A stretch of 29,409 bases of DNA from CAZWSE01 sp964636575. GTDB taxonomy: Bacteria; Pseudomonadota; Alphaproteobacteria; Rhodobacterales; Rhodobacteraceae. The notes beneath the pieces are model-generated. The model worked only from the letters and a program-made list of their open reading frames with translations. It did not search any database and had not been told where the DNA came from. The stretch spans positions 1 through 29,409 of the forward strand of contig CAZWSE010000042.1 in assembly GCA_964636575.1 (NCBI GenBank), read 5' to 3'. The position numbers and the translations under genes were made by a program. Shown in pieces: positions 15,107 through 24,034 of this stretch (position 1 is the stretch's first letter; each line of letters begins with the position of its first letter).

Positions 15107-16600
15107 TTAGAATTCGGTGTCGCCTTCTTGCTGCCAAGGCTTCACAAGATTGCCAAAGCGGGTGAAACGGCCTTCGAAGGATAGTTCAACCGTTCCGATG
15201 GGGCCGTGACGCTGCTTGCCGATCACAACCTCTGCGCGGCCATGCAGGCGTTCCATTTCTTCCTGCCAGGACGCCATCTTGTCGAGCTCATGATCGCCGG
15301 GTTTCTCACGTTCTTTGTAGTATTCTTCGCGGAACACGAACATGACCACATCGGCGTCTTGTTCGATCGAACCGGATTCGCGCAGGTCAGACAATTGCGG
15401 CCGCTTGTCTTCGCGGTTCTCAACTTGCCGGCTGAGCTGGGACAAGGCGATGACCGGAATATCAAGCTCTTTGGCGATGGCTTTAAGGCCCATCGTGATT
15501 TCCGAGATCTCGTTAACGCGGTTTTCGGACCGGCCGGTGCCGCGCACAAGCTGCAAATAGTCCACGATCAACACATCCAACCCATGGGTGCGCTTCAAAC
15601 GGCGGGCGCGGGCGGCCAGTTGGCTAATGGGTAGTGCAGGTGTGTCGTCAATATAGAGCGGGCAGGCTTCAAGAGCCTTCGCGGCATCGACAAAACGGCG
15701 GAATTCAACCTCGGACATGTCGCCGCGACGGATTTGCTCTGAAGGGACTTCGGCAGCTTCGGACAAGATACGCGCAGCCAACTGTTCGGCGCTCATTTCA
15801 AGGCTGTAGAACCCTACAACACCACCATCCACAGCGCCTTCGGTGCCGTCATGGAGCGTACCGCGTTTATAGGCCTTAGCCACATTGAACGCGATATTGG
15901 TGGCAAGCGATGTCTTCCCCATCGACGGACGACCGGCGAGGATCAGCAGATCAGACCGGTGCAAGCCGCCCAGTTTCTTATCCATGTCGACAAGACCGGT
16001 CGATACGCCTGCCAGACCACCATCACGCTGATAGGCTGCATTGGCGACATTAACAGCGTCCGTTACGGCCTTGAGAAAGCTTTGAAAACCGCTTTCGGTC
16101 TGACCCTGTTCGGCAAGCTTGTAAAGCTGCTGTTCGGCATCCACGATCTGGGCGCGCGGCTCGGACTCCACATCGACCTTTGCCGCCTTGGTGCTGATAT
16201 CCTGACCGAGCTTTATCAAATCACGGCGCACGGCCAGATCATAAATCATCTGCGCATAATCACGGACCGCATATGAACTGATCGCGGCACCGGCGAGACG
16301 GGCCAGATAGGCGGGCCCGCCGAGTTCCTTAAGGCCTTCATCGTCTTCCATAAAGGCTTTGAGGGTCACAGGGCTGGCAAGCGTGTTCTTCGCAATCCGG
16401 CTTTGGGCGACCTCATAGATGCGGGCATGCACAGGATCATAGAAGTGCTGCGGGCCGATGATACTGGCGACGCGGTCGTAGACGTCATTGTTGGTGAGAA
16501 TAGCGCCCAGAAGCTGCTGTTCGGCCTCAATCGAATGGGGCATCGTATCGGGTGTTGTGGTCTCAAGCCCGGTTGGGTTGATGCTCGCAATTTCGTTCAT
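15107..16600 (-). CDS. dnaB: Replicative DNA helicase DnaB
   Basis: DnaB is the hexameric helicase that unwinds DNA at the replication fork. The 497-residue product has the DnaB N-terminal domain (PHSIEAEQQLLGAILTNNDV onwards, about 20-125), a linker, and the RecA-like C-terminal domain. The latter has Walker A GRPSMGKT (223-230), GFYSLEMS, Walker B VLIVDYLQLVRG, and the LSQLSRQVENR and SDLRESGSIEQDADVVMF motifs. A small insertion (about residues 246-260, rich in Gly/Asp) lies between Walker A and the next strand. There is no intein. The upstream spacer (16601-16785) contains no further gene. It includes a CCCC-GCAT-GGGG inverted repeat on the minus strand. Confidence 0.97.
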   Translation of the reverse strand: MNEIASINPTGLETTTPDTMPHSIEAEQQLLGAILTNNDVYDRVASIIGPQHFYDPVHARIYEVAQSRIAKNTLASPVTLKAFMEDDEGLKELGGPAYLARLAGAAISSYAVRDYAQMIYDLAVRRDLIKLGQDISTKAAKVDVESEPRAQIVDAEQQLYKLAEQGQTESGFQSFLKAVTDAVNVANAAYQRDGGLAGVSTGLVDMDKKLGGLHRSDLLILAGRPSMGKTSLATNIAFNVAKAYKRGTLHDGTEGAVDGGVVGFYSLEMSAEQLAARILSEAAEVPSEQIRRGDMSEVEFRRFVDAAKALEACPLYIDDTPALPISQLAARARRLKRTHGLDVLIVDYLQLVRGTGRSENRVNEISEITMGLKAIAKELDIPVIALSQLSRQVENREDKRPQLSDLRESGSIEQDADVVMFVFREEYYKEREKPGDHELDKMASWQEEMERLHGRAEVVIGKQRHGPIGTVELSFEGRFTRFGNLVKPWQQEGDTEF

Positions 16601-16785
16601 AGCCTGCCCTCACATGCCCGCTTTTGCGGTGCGCCTGTTTCTTGGATTGGTCTATGCCAAAACGCGCAGGCGCCGCAAATTGTATATCTCTGTGGATAGC
16701 ATGTGAATTCAGGGAAATACACCCCATGCGGGGATCAAGGCGAGGCCGGCCACTATATCTTGTGGCAAACTCGGTTAAGCCTTTT

Positions 16786-17466
16786 TTAGCTTTTCTGTTG
16801 AGCATCCCGCCATGCTTGGGGAGCTGTCAGGAAGGTTTCGACCTCGATCAACGTGTTTTCGTCAAAGGCACCTGATGACTTGGCCTCTTCCAGAACATCC
16901 CACCAGGTGCACAAATGGTGCAGGCTAATGCCATGATCGCCCAGCGTTTTTGTCGTCTCGGGGAAGATGCCATAGTAAAAGATGACAGCCGTGTGCGCGC
17001 AGGTCGCGCCAGTCTCGCGGATGGCATCTACGAATGACAGCTTAGATCCACCGTCCGTTGTCAGGTCTTCGACCAAAAGAACGCGCTGGCCCTCGGTCAT
17101 CTCGCCTTCGATTCGCGCATTCCGGCCATAACCTTTCGGCTTTTTGCGCACGTAGGTCATGGGCAGGGCCATCCGTTCAGCAACCAACGCACCAAACGGA
17201 ATGCCCGCGGTCTCGCCACCTGCGACGTTGTCAAAGGCCTCAAAGCCCGCATTGCGCATGACCGTGACGGTCAAAAAATCCATCAAGGTGGTGCGGATGC
17301 GCGGATAGCTGATCAGTTTGCGGCAATCGATGTAGACTGGGCTGGGCAGGCCGGAGGCAAAAATGAAAGGCTCTTTGTCCATGAAATGCACGGCCTTGAT
17401 CTCAAGCAACATGCGTGCGGTCAGACGGGCCATTTCAGCGGCATCAGGATAGGAGGTCGGGATCAT
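16786..17466 (-). CDS. pyrE: Orotate phosphoribosyltransferase
   Basis: PyrE joins orotate to PRPP to give orotidine 5'-phosphate in pyrimidine synthesis. The 226-residue product has VDCRKLISYP-like substrate contacts (seen as YIDCRKLISYP), the flexible loop with KKPKGYG, and the PRPP signature VLLVEDLTTDGGSK (about 130-143). Length is at the upper end of the family and matches the longer Rhodobacterales form. It lies 57 bases after pyrC in the same direction, with a hairpin element between, so they may be transcribed partly separately. Confidence 0.95.
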   Translation of the reverse strand: MIPTSYPDAAEMARLTARMLLEIKAVHFMDKEPFIFASGLPSPVYIDCRKLISYPRIRTTLMDFLTVTVMRNAGFEAFDNVAGGETAGIPFGALVAERMALPMTYVRKKPKGYGRNARIEGEMTEGQRVLLVEDLTTDGGSKLSFVDAIRETGATCAHTAVIFYYGIFPETTKTLGDHGISLHHLCTWWDVLEEAKSSGAFDENTLIEVETFLTAPQAWRDAQQKS

Positions 17467-17479
17467 AGCGTCGCCCTTT

Positions 17480-17515
17480 CATCTTCTTTGTTCAAAATAA
17501 ATCCCCGCCGGAGGC
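17480..17515 (-). terminator. Hairpin with T-rich tail between pyrC and pyrE, copy 2 of the GCCTCCGGCGG element
   Basis: Read on the minus strand this is GCCTCCGGCGGGGA (short GC-rich stem), then TTTATTTTG, then AACAAAGAAGATG. It lies directly after the pyrC stop and before the pyrE start, oriented as a weak terminator for pyrC. It shares the GCCTCCGGCGG core and AAGAAG-type end with the element at 499-532. Confidence 0.5.
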
Positions 17516-17523
17516 AAGAAAAC

Positions 17524-18564
17524 CTACGCTTCAACGCGCCAATGCAGTGGCATCATGGGATCAAACACAGTCACCGGTCCGTCTTCGGTAGCAATGGAAG
17601 CCGGATAAGACACAACATCACCTTTAGTCAGCGTCACAGTATCTTCATTCGCGGCAAGCCCGTAAAAGGCGGGGCCGTTCAATGACGTAAACCCTTCCAA
17701 CGTGTCCAATGCTTTGTCCTGTTCAAACACCTCAGCCAGAATGGACAGTGTGTTCGAGGCCGTAAAACAGCCTGCACAGCCGCACGGCAGCAGTTTGTTT
17801 TCGTCCGTATGGGGGGCCGAATCTGTGCCAAGGAAAAATCGCGCTTCGCCGCTTGTCGCTGCATCCCGCAGGGCCAATCTATGCTCTTCGCGCTTGGCGA
17901 CAGGCAGGCAATAGTAGTGCGGCTTGATCCCACCGGCGAGGATATGATTTCGGTTGATGACCAAATGGTGGGTGGTGATGGTCGCCCCTAGGCTATCATC
18001 CTGCGCACGGGCGTAGTCCACTGCGTTTAAGGTCGTGATATGCTCCATCACCACTCGCAGGCCTTTGGTTGCGCGGCGGATCGGGTCCAACACGCGGTCG
18101 ATGAACACGGCTTCACGGTCAAAGATGTCAATGTCGCTATCAGTGACTTCCCCATGGACGCACAGCGGCAAACCGATTTCGGCCATCCGGTCCAGCACCG
18201 CACGCACATTGTCAAAATTGGCGACGCCGGACGCCGAATTGGTGGTGGCCCCAGCGGGGTAGAGTTTGACGGCCTTGACCAGACCGGACGCATGGGCTGC
18301 GGCCACATCGTCTGCGTCCGTGTCCTCGGTCAAATACAGGGTCATCAAAGGCTCAAACGCCATACCCTCGGGCAGGGCGGCCATGATCCGGTCGCGGTAG
18401 GCGGCGGCTTGCGCGCCTGTCACAACTGGTGGCACAAGGTTTGGCATGATGATTGCGCGTGCAAAGTGGCGGGCTGTCTCGGGCAAAACGGCCGTCATCA
18501 TGGCCCCATCGCGCAGGTGCAGATGCCAGTCGTCAGGGCGGCGGATCGTTAGGGTATCACTCAT
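17524..18564 (-). CDS. pyrC: Dihydroorotase (class II)
   Basis: This zinc amidohydrolase cyclises carbamoyl-aspartate to dihydroorotate. The 346-residue length and the sequence type match the E. coli-like class II enzymes. The metal-binding HLH (14-16) is in DDWHLHLRDG. Further motifs are KLYPAGATTNS (carboxylated lysine), LCVHGEV, VVMEHITT, TTHHLVINRNHIL and the catalytic aspartate in LGTDSAPH. It is paired with pyrE. Confidence 0.97.
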   Translation of the reverse strand: MSDTLTIRRPDDWHLHLRDGAMMTAVLPETARHFARAIIMPNLVPPVVTGAQAAAYRDRIMAALPEGMAFEPLMTLYLTEDTDADDVAAAHASGLVKAVKLYPAGATTNSASGVANFDNVRAVLDRMAEIGLPLCVHGEVTDSDIDIFDREAVFIDRVLDPIRRATKGLRVVMEHITTLNAVDYARAQDDSLGATITTHHLVINRNHILAGGIKPHYYCLPVAKREEHRLALRDAATSGEARFFLGTDSAPHTDENKLLPCGCAGCFTASNTLSILAEVFEQDKALDTLEGFTSLNGPAFYGLAANEDTVTLTKGDVVSYPASIATEDGPVTVFDPMMPLHWRVEA

Positions 18565-18606
18565 GCTGCGCCGCCTAGCACATGGGCCGCGCGCGTTCTA
18601 GCCCGC

Positions 18607-19602
18607 TTATTCAGCGGCGGTGCGCAACTGAAGATGAATGTCATCTATTTGCGGCATTGCAGGGGTTTGCACTTCGGGCACGGGTTGGGACCTCAACCGC
18701 GACAACCGCTCAGAAAACCGGCGGGCTTTGATCCGTTGGCTGACGTTTTCGCACAAAAGCGTCGAAAGGTAAGGGCGGTCGTCTGCATCCAGCCGCGCCA
18801 GTAGGCGTTGCAGATAAGGGGTATAGTCGCGCCGTTCACGGTACATGGTCGCAAATGTTTGAGGCGTTAGATTCCCGTTGCCTGCGGTCTCAAGAAGCCG
18901 CAGCAGCAACCGCATATCCACCAAATCGTGCTCCGGCGTTTCACCCATATGGGGCATGCAAAGGTGGGTCGTGTTATCCCCGTTAAACAGCGCCGCATGC
19001 ATCGCATCGAGTTGAACCTGCGGATCATAGAGCACGAAGGCTTGGTCTGCCGCTTCAATCATATCTGGTGCATATCCATAGCGGTCATCGAAGGGCACTT
19101 TGCGCATGGCTTTGTAACGCGGGTCCCAGCCTGCGCGGGACGGATCCAGCGTCGCTTGAGGCCGCACTGTCAGCACTGTGGCGCCGGGGGCTGCGACTGA
19201 AAATGCACTGGCTGCATATCCGCAAGATCCAGCGCCGTAGAAAATGACCTTCTCGAAGTCCTCGAAAAACCCGTCGTCAGTCAAACGGTCGATAAAGCCA
19301 TAGACCTGAGGCGCGCGAAACCATGTGTCGCCATCGCTGATCAGGCATAGATGCGACCAACCTTGTGCCTCGACCATTTCAAAGCCAAGCGGCTGGCCCA
19401 GATCGGACATGTTTTGAATGCTATCAAGTGTCTCAAACGTCACCAGAAGCGTTGGTCGGTCTTCGACAAAGGACGCATAATGCTTTGGCCCAAGGTCGAT
19501 GAAGTACCCGTGCTCGTCCGTCAGTTCTGCCATTTGGGTCAGCCACTGCGATTTGCTCAGGCCCACCATGGGTCTCAGAATATCAACGCTGCTTGTCGCC
19601 AT
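18607..19602 (-). CDS. Conserved protein of unknown function, possibly alpha/beta-hydrolase-like
   Basis: This is a 331-residue protein. The start at 19602 is fixed by AGGAGG ten bases upstream; a longer frame to 19659 lacks such a site. I do not recognise a defined enzyme. The central part, VIFYGAGSCGYAASAF followed by GATVLTVRPQATLDP, has strand-turn-helix spacing like the nucleophile elbow of alpha/beta hydrolases (G-S-C-G), with SDGDTWFRAP before it. Later comes HLCMPHMGETPEHDLVDM, with His and Asp residues. The C-terminus is basic and helical. Such proteins in this group are, as I recall, sometimes labelled phosphoadenosine phosphosulfate reductase, but I see no CxxC or PP-loop motif to support that. 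It is divergent from the cox-like cluster, separated by 177 bases that must hold both promoters. Confidence 0.7.
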   Translation of the reverse strand: MATSSVDILRPMVGLSKSQWLTQMAELTDEHGYFIDLGPKHYASFVEDRPTLLVTFETLDSIQNMSDLGQPLGFEMVEAQGWSHLCLISDGDTWFRAPQVYGFIDRLTDDGFFEDFEKVIFYGAGSCGYAASAFSVAAPGATVLTVRPQATLDPSRAGWDPRYKAMRKVPFDDRYGYAPDMIEAADQAFVLYDPQVQLDAMHAALFNGDNTTHLCMPHMGETPEHDLVDMRLLLRLLETAGNGNLTPQTFATMYRERRDYTPYLQRLLARLDADDRPYLSTLLCENVSQRIKARRFSERLSRLRSQPVPEVQTPAMPQIDDIHLQLRTAAE

Positions 19603-19779
19603 CTTTGAAAAGCCTCCTGTAAGGCCATATCTTGTGGAGCAGTGACGCTCGGTGTCCACTTATAGCGTTGATATAGAGCTTTTTGTCATGTTTGCAAAGC
19701 GCCTTGCACGCAACGCAACGTCTTGACGCGATGCACCCCCTATGCCCTGATGGCGCTTCAATACCGCGCAGGAGACGTC

Positions 19780-20688
19780 ATGGACCTTCCCCCAACAATC
19801 GACGCCGTCAAGAAAATGCTGAATGATCAAGGCTATGTCTGCGGTCATGCGCTGGGCACCGTCGTGTTCCTCGCGCTCAAATTGGGGCGGCCTTTGTTTC
19901 TGGAAGGCGAAGCCGGCGTGGGCAAAACCGAAATCGCCAAAGCCCTGGCCGCCGGGCTGGATCGCAAGCTGATCCGATTGCAATGCTACGAAGGCCTTGA
20001 TGCGGGGTCTGCGGTGTACGAATGGAACTTTGCCGCGCAAATGGTCGCGATCCGCACGGCTGAGGCCAGCGGTGGCGCCGACCGCAAAGCCTTGCAAACG
20101 GAGCTCTTCAGCGATGACTATCTGGTGGAACGCCCCTTGCTTGAGGCCATGCGGCCCGACGGTCGCGGTGCGCCCATTTTGCTGATTGATGAGCTTGATC
20201 GCACCGATGAGCCGTTTGAGGCCTATCTTCTGGAGGCCCTGAGCGATTTTCAGGTCACCATCCCCGAACTTGGCACTATCAAAGCGCCGGAGCCGCCGAT
20301 TGTCATTTTGACGTCAAACCGCACCCGCGAAGTCCATGACGCGCTGAAGCGGCGGTGTTTGTATCACTGGGTCGATTACCCTGACTTTGACCGTGAAATC
20401 GAAATTCTGACCGCCCGCGCGCCTGAGGCCGCTGCAAATCTGAGCCGTGAAGTGGTCGCTTTTGTACAGGCTTTGCGCACGGAGGATTTGTTCAAGAAAC
20501 CGGGCGTGGCCGAGACGATTGATTGGGCCAAGTGTTTGCTTGCCCTTGATGTCATCAACCTGTCGCCCGAGGTGATTGCCGATACGCTTGGCGCGATCTT
20601 GAAGTACCAAGATGATATCCAGAAGCTTCAAGGGTCGGAAGCCAAACGCATTCTCGACCAAGCCACCGCCACGCTGGCCGCTGGTTGA
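19780..20688 (+). CDS. coxD: MoxR-type AAA+ ATPase, CoxD-like
   Basis: This is a 302-residue AAA+ protein of the MoxR family. It has Walker A GEAGVGKT (43-50), Walker B ILLIDELDRTDEPFEAYLLEAL, the sensor 1 segment VILTSNRTREVHDALKRRC and a C-terminal lid. In CO dehydrogenase systems CoxD is an ATP-dependent chaperone that, with CoxE, helps build the copper-sulfur-molybdenum site. Here the place in front of a VWA gene and coxSLM implies a similar maturation role. The start at 19780 has CAGGAG seven bases upstream; the open frame begins earlier at 19723 but without such a site. It is the first gene of the cluster. Confidence 0.85.
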   Translation: MDLPPTIDAVKKMLNDQGYVCGHALGTVVFLALKLGRPLFLEGEAGVGKTEIAKALAAGLDRKLIRLQCYEGLDAGSAVYEWNFAAQMVAIRTAEASGGADRKALQTELFSDDYLVERPLLEAMRPDGRGAPILLIDELDRTDEPFEAYLLEALSDFQVTIPELGTIKAPEPPIVILTSNRTREVHDALKRRCLYHWVDYPDFDREIEILTARAPEAAANLSREVVAFVQALRTEDLFKKPGVAETIDWAKCLLALDVINLSPEVIADTLGAILKYQDDIQKLQGSEAKRILDQATATLAAG

Positions 20689-20704
20689 TGCAGGTGTAAC
20701 GGGT

Positions 20705-21997
20705 ATGGTTGAACTTCCTGATCTGGAACTGCCGGACAATCCCAAACTGGCGCAAAACATCACACATTTCGCGCGGGCCTTGCGGCGCGCTGGTCTGCCG
20801 ATTGGGCCGGGGCGGGTCATAGACGCCATTCAAGCCGTTGAGGCCGCCGGTTTTTCAGAACGTCGCGATTTTTTCTGGACCCTGCACGCCTGTTTTGTGA
20901 ACCGGCCAGAGCACCGCTTGGTCTTTGCGCAGCTCTTTCGACTGTACTGGCGCGATCCGCGGTATCTTGAGCATATGATGGCCGCGATGATCCCTGCCAT
21001 TCGTGGTGTGCAAGAAGAGCGGGTGGCCCAATCTGCTGAGAAACGCGCGGCTGAGGCTTTGCTCGACGGGCAGGAACGCGACGTGCCGCAACCTGAAAGT
21101 ACTGAAGAGGACGACGCGTTGATCGAGATCGACGCGAGCCTGACCATGTCGGCCGAAGAAAAACTGCGCACCCTTGATTTCGAGCAGATGAGCACCGCTG
21201 AAATGGCGCAAGCCAAGCGGATGTTGTCCAAGCTTAGCCTGCCGGTAAAGCCCTTGGCCTCGCGTCGCGCAGTGCCAAATCCGCGTGGTTCTCGGATTGA
21301 TGCGAAACGGACCTTGAAAGCGGCCATGCGCCGTGGCGGTGACATGCAGCAGATCGCCCGTCGCGCACCACGTCCGCGCTATCCCAATCTAGTTGTGCTC
21401 TGCGATATTTCGGGTTCCATGAGCCAGTATAGCCGCGTTGTTTTGCATTTCCTGCATGCGGTCAGCAACGCAAAGGGGGCAGGCTGGGCCAAGGTACATG
21501 CCTTCACCTTTGGGACCCGTCTGACCAATATCACCCGTCATCTGGCCACCCGCGATGTGGATGCCGCATTGTCCGCCGCTGGTGCCGAAGCGCAGGATTG
21601 GGAAGGCGGGACACGCATTGGCCAATGTCTGGAACGGTTCAACAAAGACTGGTCGCGCCGTGTGTTGGGGCAGGGTGCAGTTGTCTTGCTGATCACGGAC
21701 GGGTTGGACCGCGATGATCCTGACGCCCTCTCCAAAGAGATGGAGCGTTTGAACCTGTCGACCCGTCGTCTGATCTGGTTAAACCCCCTGCTGCGCTGGG
21801 ACGGTTTTGCTGCCAAAGCCCAAGGCATCGCCGCCATGCTGCCGCACGTCGATAGCTTTCGGGCGGGTCACTCGATTGCATCGCTTGAAGACCTTGCGCG
21901 TGTCATAACGCAACCCGATGATATGGGCGAAAAAGACCGCCTTTTGACCGAATTGCGCAACCGCCCAGCCGAGGAGCCGCGTCTTGGACATGTTTGA
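20705..21997 (+). CDS. coxE: VWA domain protein, CoxE-like
   Basis: This is a 430-residue protein with an N-terminal helical region (FARALRRAGLPIGPGRVIDA) and a charged middle. A von Willebrand A domain follows, whose MIDAS begins VVLCDISGSMSQYSR (Asp234, Ser236, Ser238). GGTRIGQCL and LLITDGLDRDDP supply the other metal contacts. MoxR ATPases nearly always pair with VWA proteins, and this is the CoxE type. The ATG at 20705 lies 16 bases after the coxD stop. The open frame extends upstream into coxD, but that part is out of keeping with the family. The end overlaps the next gene by 14 bases. Confidence 0.85.
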   Translation: MVELPDLELPDNPKLAQNITHFARALRRAGLPIGPGRVIDAIQAVEAAGFSERRDFFWTLHACFVNRPEHRLVFAQLFRLYWRDPRYLEHMMAAMIPAIRGVQEERVAQSAEKRAAEALLDGQERDVPQPESTEEDDALIEIDASLTMSAEEKLRTLDFEQMSTAEMAQAKRMLSKLSLPVKPLASRRAVPNPRGSRIDAKRTLKAAMRRGGDMQQIARRAPRPRYPNLVVLCDISGSMSQYSRVVLHFLHAVSNAKGAGWAKVHAFTFGTRLTNITRHLATRDVDAALSAAGAEAQDWEGGTRIGQCLERFNKDWSRRVLGQGAVVLLITDGLDRDDPDALSKEMERLNLSTRRLIWLNPLLRWDGFAAKAQGIAAMLPHVDSFRAGHSIASLEDLARVITQPDDMGEKDRLLTELRNRPAEEPRLGHV

Positions 21998-22952
21998 GAA
22001 CATCCCCGAAATCGCACTGGACTGGCACCGCGCTGGCAAAGGTGCGGTTTTGTGCACGGTGGTAGAGACATGGGGGTCCGCCCCACGCCGCACGGGCGCG
22101 CAACTGGTGGTCTCAAAAGAGGCCGCGATGGAAGGGTCAGTCTCTGGCGGATGTGTCGAAGGCGCTGTCGTCGTTGAAGCGATTGAAGCTTTGGAAGCAG
22201 GCGAGATGCGGCTGCTGGAATACGGCGTCAGCGACGGGGATGCTTTTGCGGTCGGGCTGGCCTGTGGGGGCACGATCCGCGTTTTGGTGGAACCCGTTGG
22301 ATCCGTGTTGCCCGAAGACATGCTGGCCGGTTTGGTCAAAGCGCGGCAATCCCGTGCGCCGATTGCCTATGAAGTGAATACGAAAACGGGGGCGCGCAGG
22401 TTGACCCACACTGACTATCAGGCGCGGTTCCGCACCGACAGGTCCGGGTTTGAAGAGGACGGCGAGACCTTCGTTGGCGTTCATAATCCGCCACTTCGCG
22501 TGGTCATCGTGGGGGCTGTTCATATCGCGCAGGCGCTTGTGCCGATGGCACGGATTGCGGGGTTTGACCCGTTTGTGATTGATCCGCGCGCCGCTTTCGG
22601 GGCCGCCGCGCGCTTTCCAGAGACAACTTTAATCGAAGACTGGCCGGATGAGGCGATTGCATCCCTCGGTCTGGACGCTCGGACGGCGCTCGTTTTGTTG
22701 ACCCATGATCCCAAGCTGGATGATCCCGCTTTACAGCTCGCTTTGAAATCCGATTGCTTTTACATCGGCGCGCTGGGCAGTACCCGCACCCATGCCAAAC
22801 GCGTGGAGCGAATGACTGAGGCTGGATTTGAAGCAGACACAATCGCGCGGATAAATGGACCGGTAGGCCTGAACATCGGGGCGGCAAGCCCGTCTGAAAT
22901 AGCGGTCTCAATCCTTGCTGAAATGCTGCAAACGCTTCGGATGCCTGCGTGA
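21984..22952 (+). CDS. XdhC/CoxF family molybdenum hydroxylase maturation protein
   Basis: XdhC-type proteins bind molybdenum cofactor and help load the sulfurated or otherwise modified form into hydroxylases. The 322-residue product has both family domains. The N-terminal XdhC/CoxI domain has WGSAPRRTGAQL and GSVSGGCVEGA (Cys57). The C-terminal Rossmann-like domain starts VVIVGAVHIAQAL and ends with YIGALGSTRTHAKRVERM. The usual GxGHIx has Val for the second Gly. The TTG at 21984 has GAGGAG at seven bases spacing; the ATG at 21990 is an alternative but with a 13-base spacing. It overlaps coxE upstream and the MoeA-like gene downstream (GTGA). Confidence 0.85.
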   Translation: MDMFENIPEIALDWHRAGKGAVLCTVVETWGSAPRRTGAQLVVSKEAAMEGSVSGGCVEGAVVVEAIEALEAGEMRLLEYGVSDGDAFAVGLACGGTIRVLVEPVGSVLPEDMLAGLVKARQSRAPIAYEVNTKTGARRLTHTDYQARFRTDRSGFEEDGETFVGVHNPPLRVVIVGAVHIAQALVPMARIAGFDPFVIDPRAAFGAAARFPETTLIEDWPDEAIASLGLDARTALVLLTHDPKLDDPALQLALKSDCFYIGALGSTRTHAKRVERMTEAGFEADTIARINGPVGLNIGAASPSEIAVSILAEMLQTLRMPA

Positions 22953-23938
22953 AGTTCGGGCCCGTCCCCTTGGCCGAGGCAAAGGGCGCAATCCTTGCCC
23001 ATTCAGTTGCCCTGTCAAAAGGGCGTCTGCGCAAAGGGATCACGCTAGACGCGGATCACATTGCGCAACTGGATGCAGCCGGAGTTGAAAGCGTTGTTGT
23101 GGCCCGTTTGGACCCTACGGATGTGCATGAAAACGAGGCCGCAGATCGCATCGCGAGATCAGTCGTGCCGGATGCAGATGCAGCGCATGTGACGCTGTCC
23201 AAACCGTTTACAGGGCGGGTCAACATATTGGCCGCCAAGGCCGGAGTTGCGGTGCTAGACGTGGGCAAGCTGGAAAAGCTCAACCGGATTGACCCAATGC
23301 TGACCATTGCCACTGTGCCGCCTTACCAGCAAATGCAGGCCGGTGGGATGATCGCGACCGTCAAAATCATTTCCTACGGCGTTGAAGCGCGGCTGATTGA
23401 TCTCGCCATTCAGATTGCGGAAGATGCCATTTCGCTCGCCCCACCTGTCTTTGAAACAGCGGGGCTGATCCTGACCCAAGACAGCTTTTTTGAAGACGAC
23501 AAAGGGGCCGCGGCTGTGCGTGCGCGGGTTGAGGCGCTTGGCCTTATGCTTGAACAGGTCTCGGTTGTGCCCCACGACCAAGCCCAACTGACCCGTGCGA
23601 TTGGGGACACTGCGGGCGATATGCTGATGATCCTGACGGAAACGGCGACCTCTGACATCAATGATACGGCTCCGGCAGCGCTTCGGGCGGCAGGGGGGCA
23701 CGTGCACCGGTTCGGGATGCCGGTCGATCCGGGCAACCTGCTTTTTGTGGGGGCCTTGGGCGACAGACCTGTTATCGGCTTGCCGGGATGTGCCAGATCG
23801 CCTGCGCTAAATGGGGCGGATTGGGTGCTGTCGCGGATCGCCTGCGGGATCGAGGTCACGGATGCTGAAATTTCGGGCATGGGCGTCGGCGGGTTGCTGA
23901 AAGAAATCCCGACACGGCCCCAACCCAGACGCGGCTGA
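22949..23938 (+). CDS. Molybdopterin-binding protein, MoeA-like (MoCF domain)
   Basis: This is a 329-residue protein. The N-terminal half starts FGPVPLAEAKGAILAHSV, which resembles the opening of MoeA-type proteins. The C-terminal half resembles the molybdopterin-binding MoCF domain, with DMLMILTETATSDIND, FGMPVDPGNLLFVGALGDRP and VIGLPGCARSPALNGADWVL, similar to the GLPGNP-type loop of MoeA. It probably handles molybdopterin or its insertion into the enzyme encoded downstream. It is not a full MoeA (about 400 residues). The GTG start overlaps the XdhC stop. The exact reaction is not known to me. Confidence 0.7.
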   Translation: MKFGPVPLAEAKGAILAHSVALSKGRLRKGITLDADHIAQLDAAGVESVVVARLDPTDVHENEAADRIARSVVPDADAAHVTLSKPFTGRVNILAAKAGVAVLDVGKLEKLNRIDPMLTIATVPPYQQMQAGGMIATVKIISYGVEARLIDLAIQIAEDAISLAPPVFETAGLILTQDSFFEDDKGAAAVRARVEALGLMLEQVSVVPHDQAQLTRAIGDTAGDMLMILTETATSDINDTAPAALRAAGGHVHRFGMPVDPGNLLFVGALGDRPVIGLPGCARSPALNGADWVLSRIACGIEVTDAEISGMGVGGLLKEIPTRPQPRRG

Positions 23939-24034
23939 CATCACGTTTTTTGCACAAAGCCAAGAAACTTGTTCTCAAGTCGCGGGACCCGTGCTTAACT
24001 CAAGGGCAAGAAGAAGATCAAAGGGAGGACTACC

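Noticed and set aside
16690..16700. TGTGGATAG upstream of dnaB, one mismatch from a DnaA box
   Set aside because: A one-mismatch match to a 9-base site is expected several times by chance in a window this size, and there is no cluster of such sites.
19970..20020. Possible prophage, insertion sequence or CRISPR content anywhere in the window
   Set aside because: I looked for transposase or integrase motifs, terminal inverted repeats and regular repeat-spacer arrays and found none; the only protein-level repeats are the hendecads at the right end.
20314..20829. Minus-strand open frames across the coxD-coxE junction
   Set aside because: They run antisense to well-supported MoxR and VWA genes and show no recognisable protein features.
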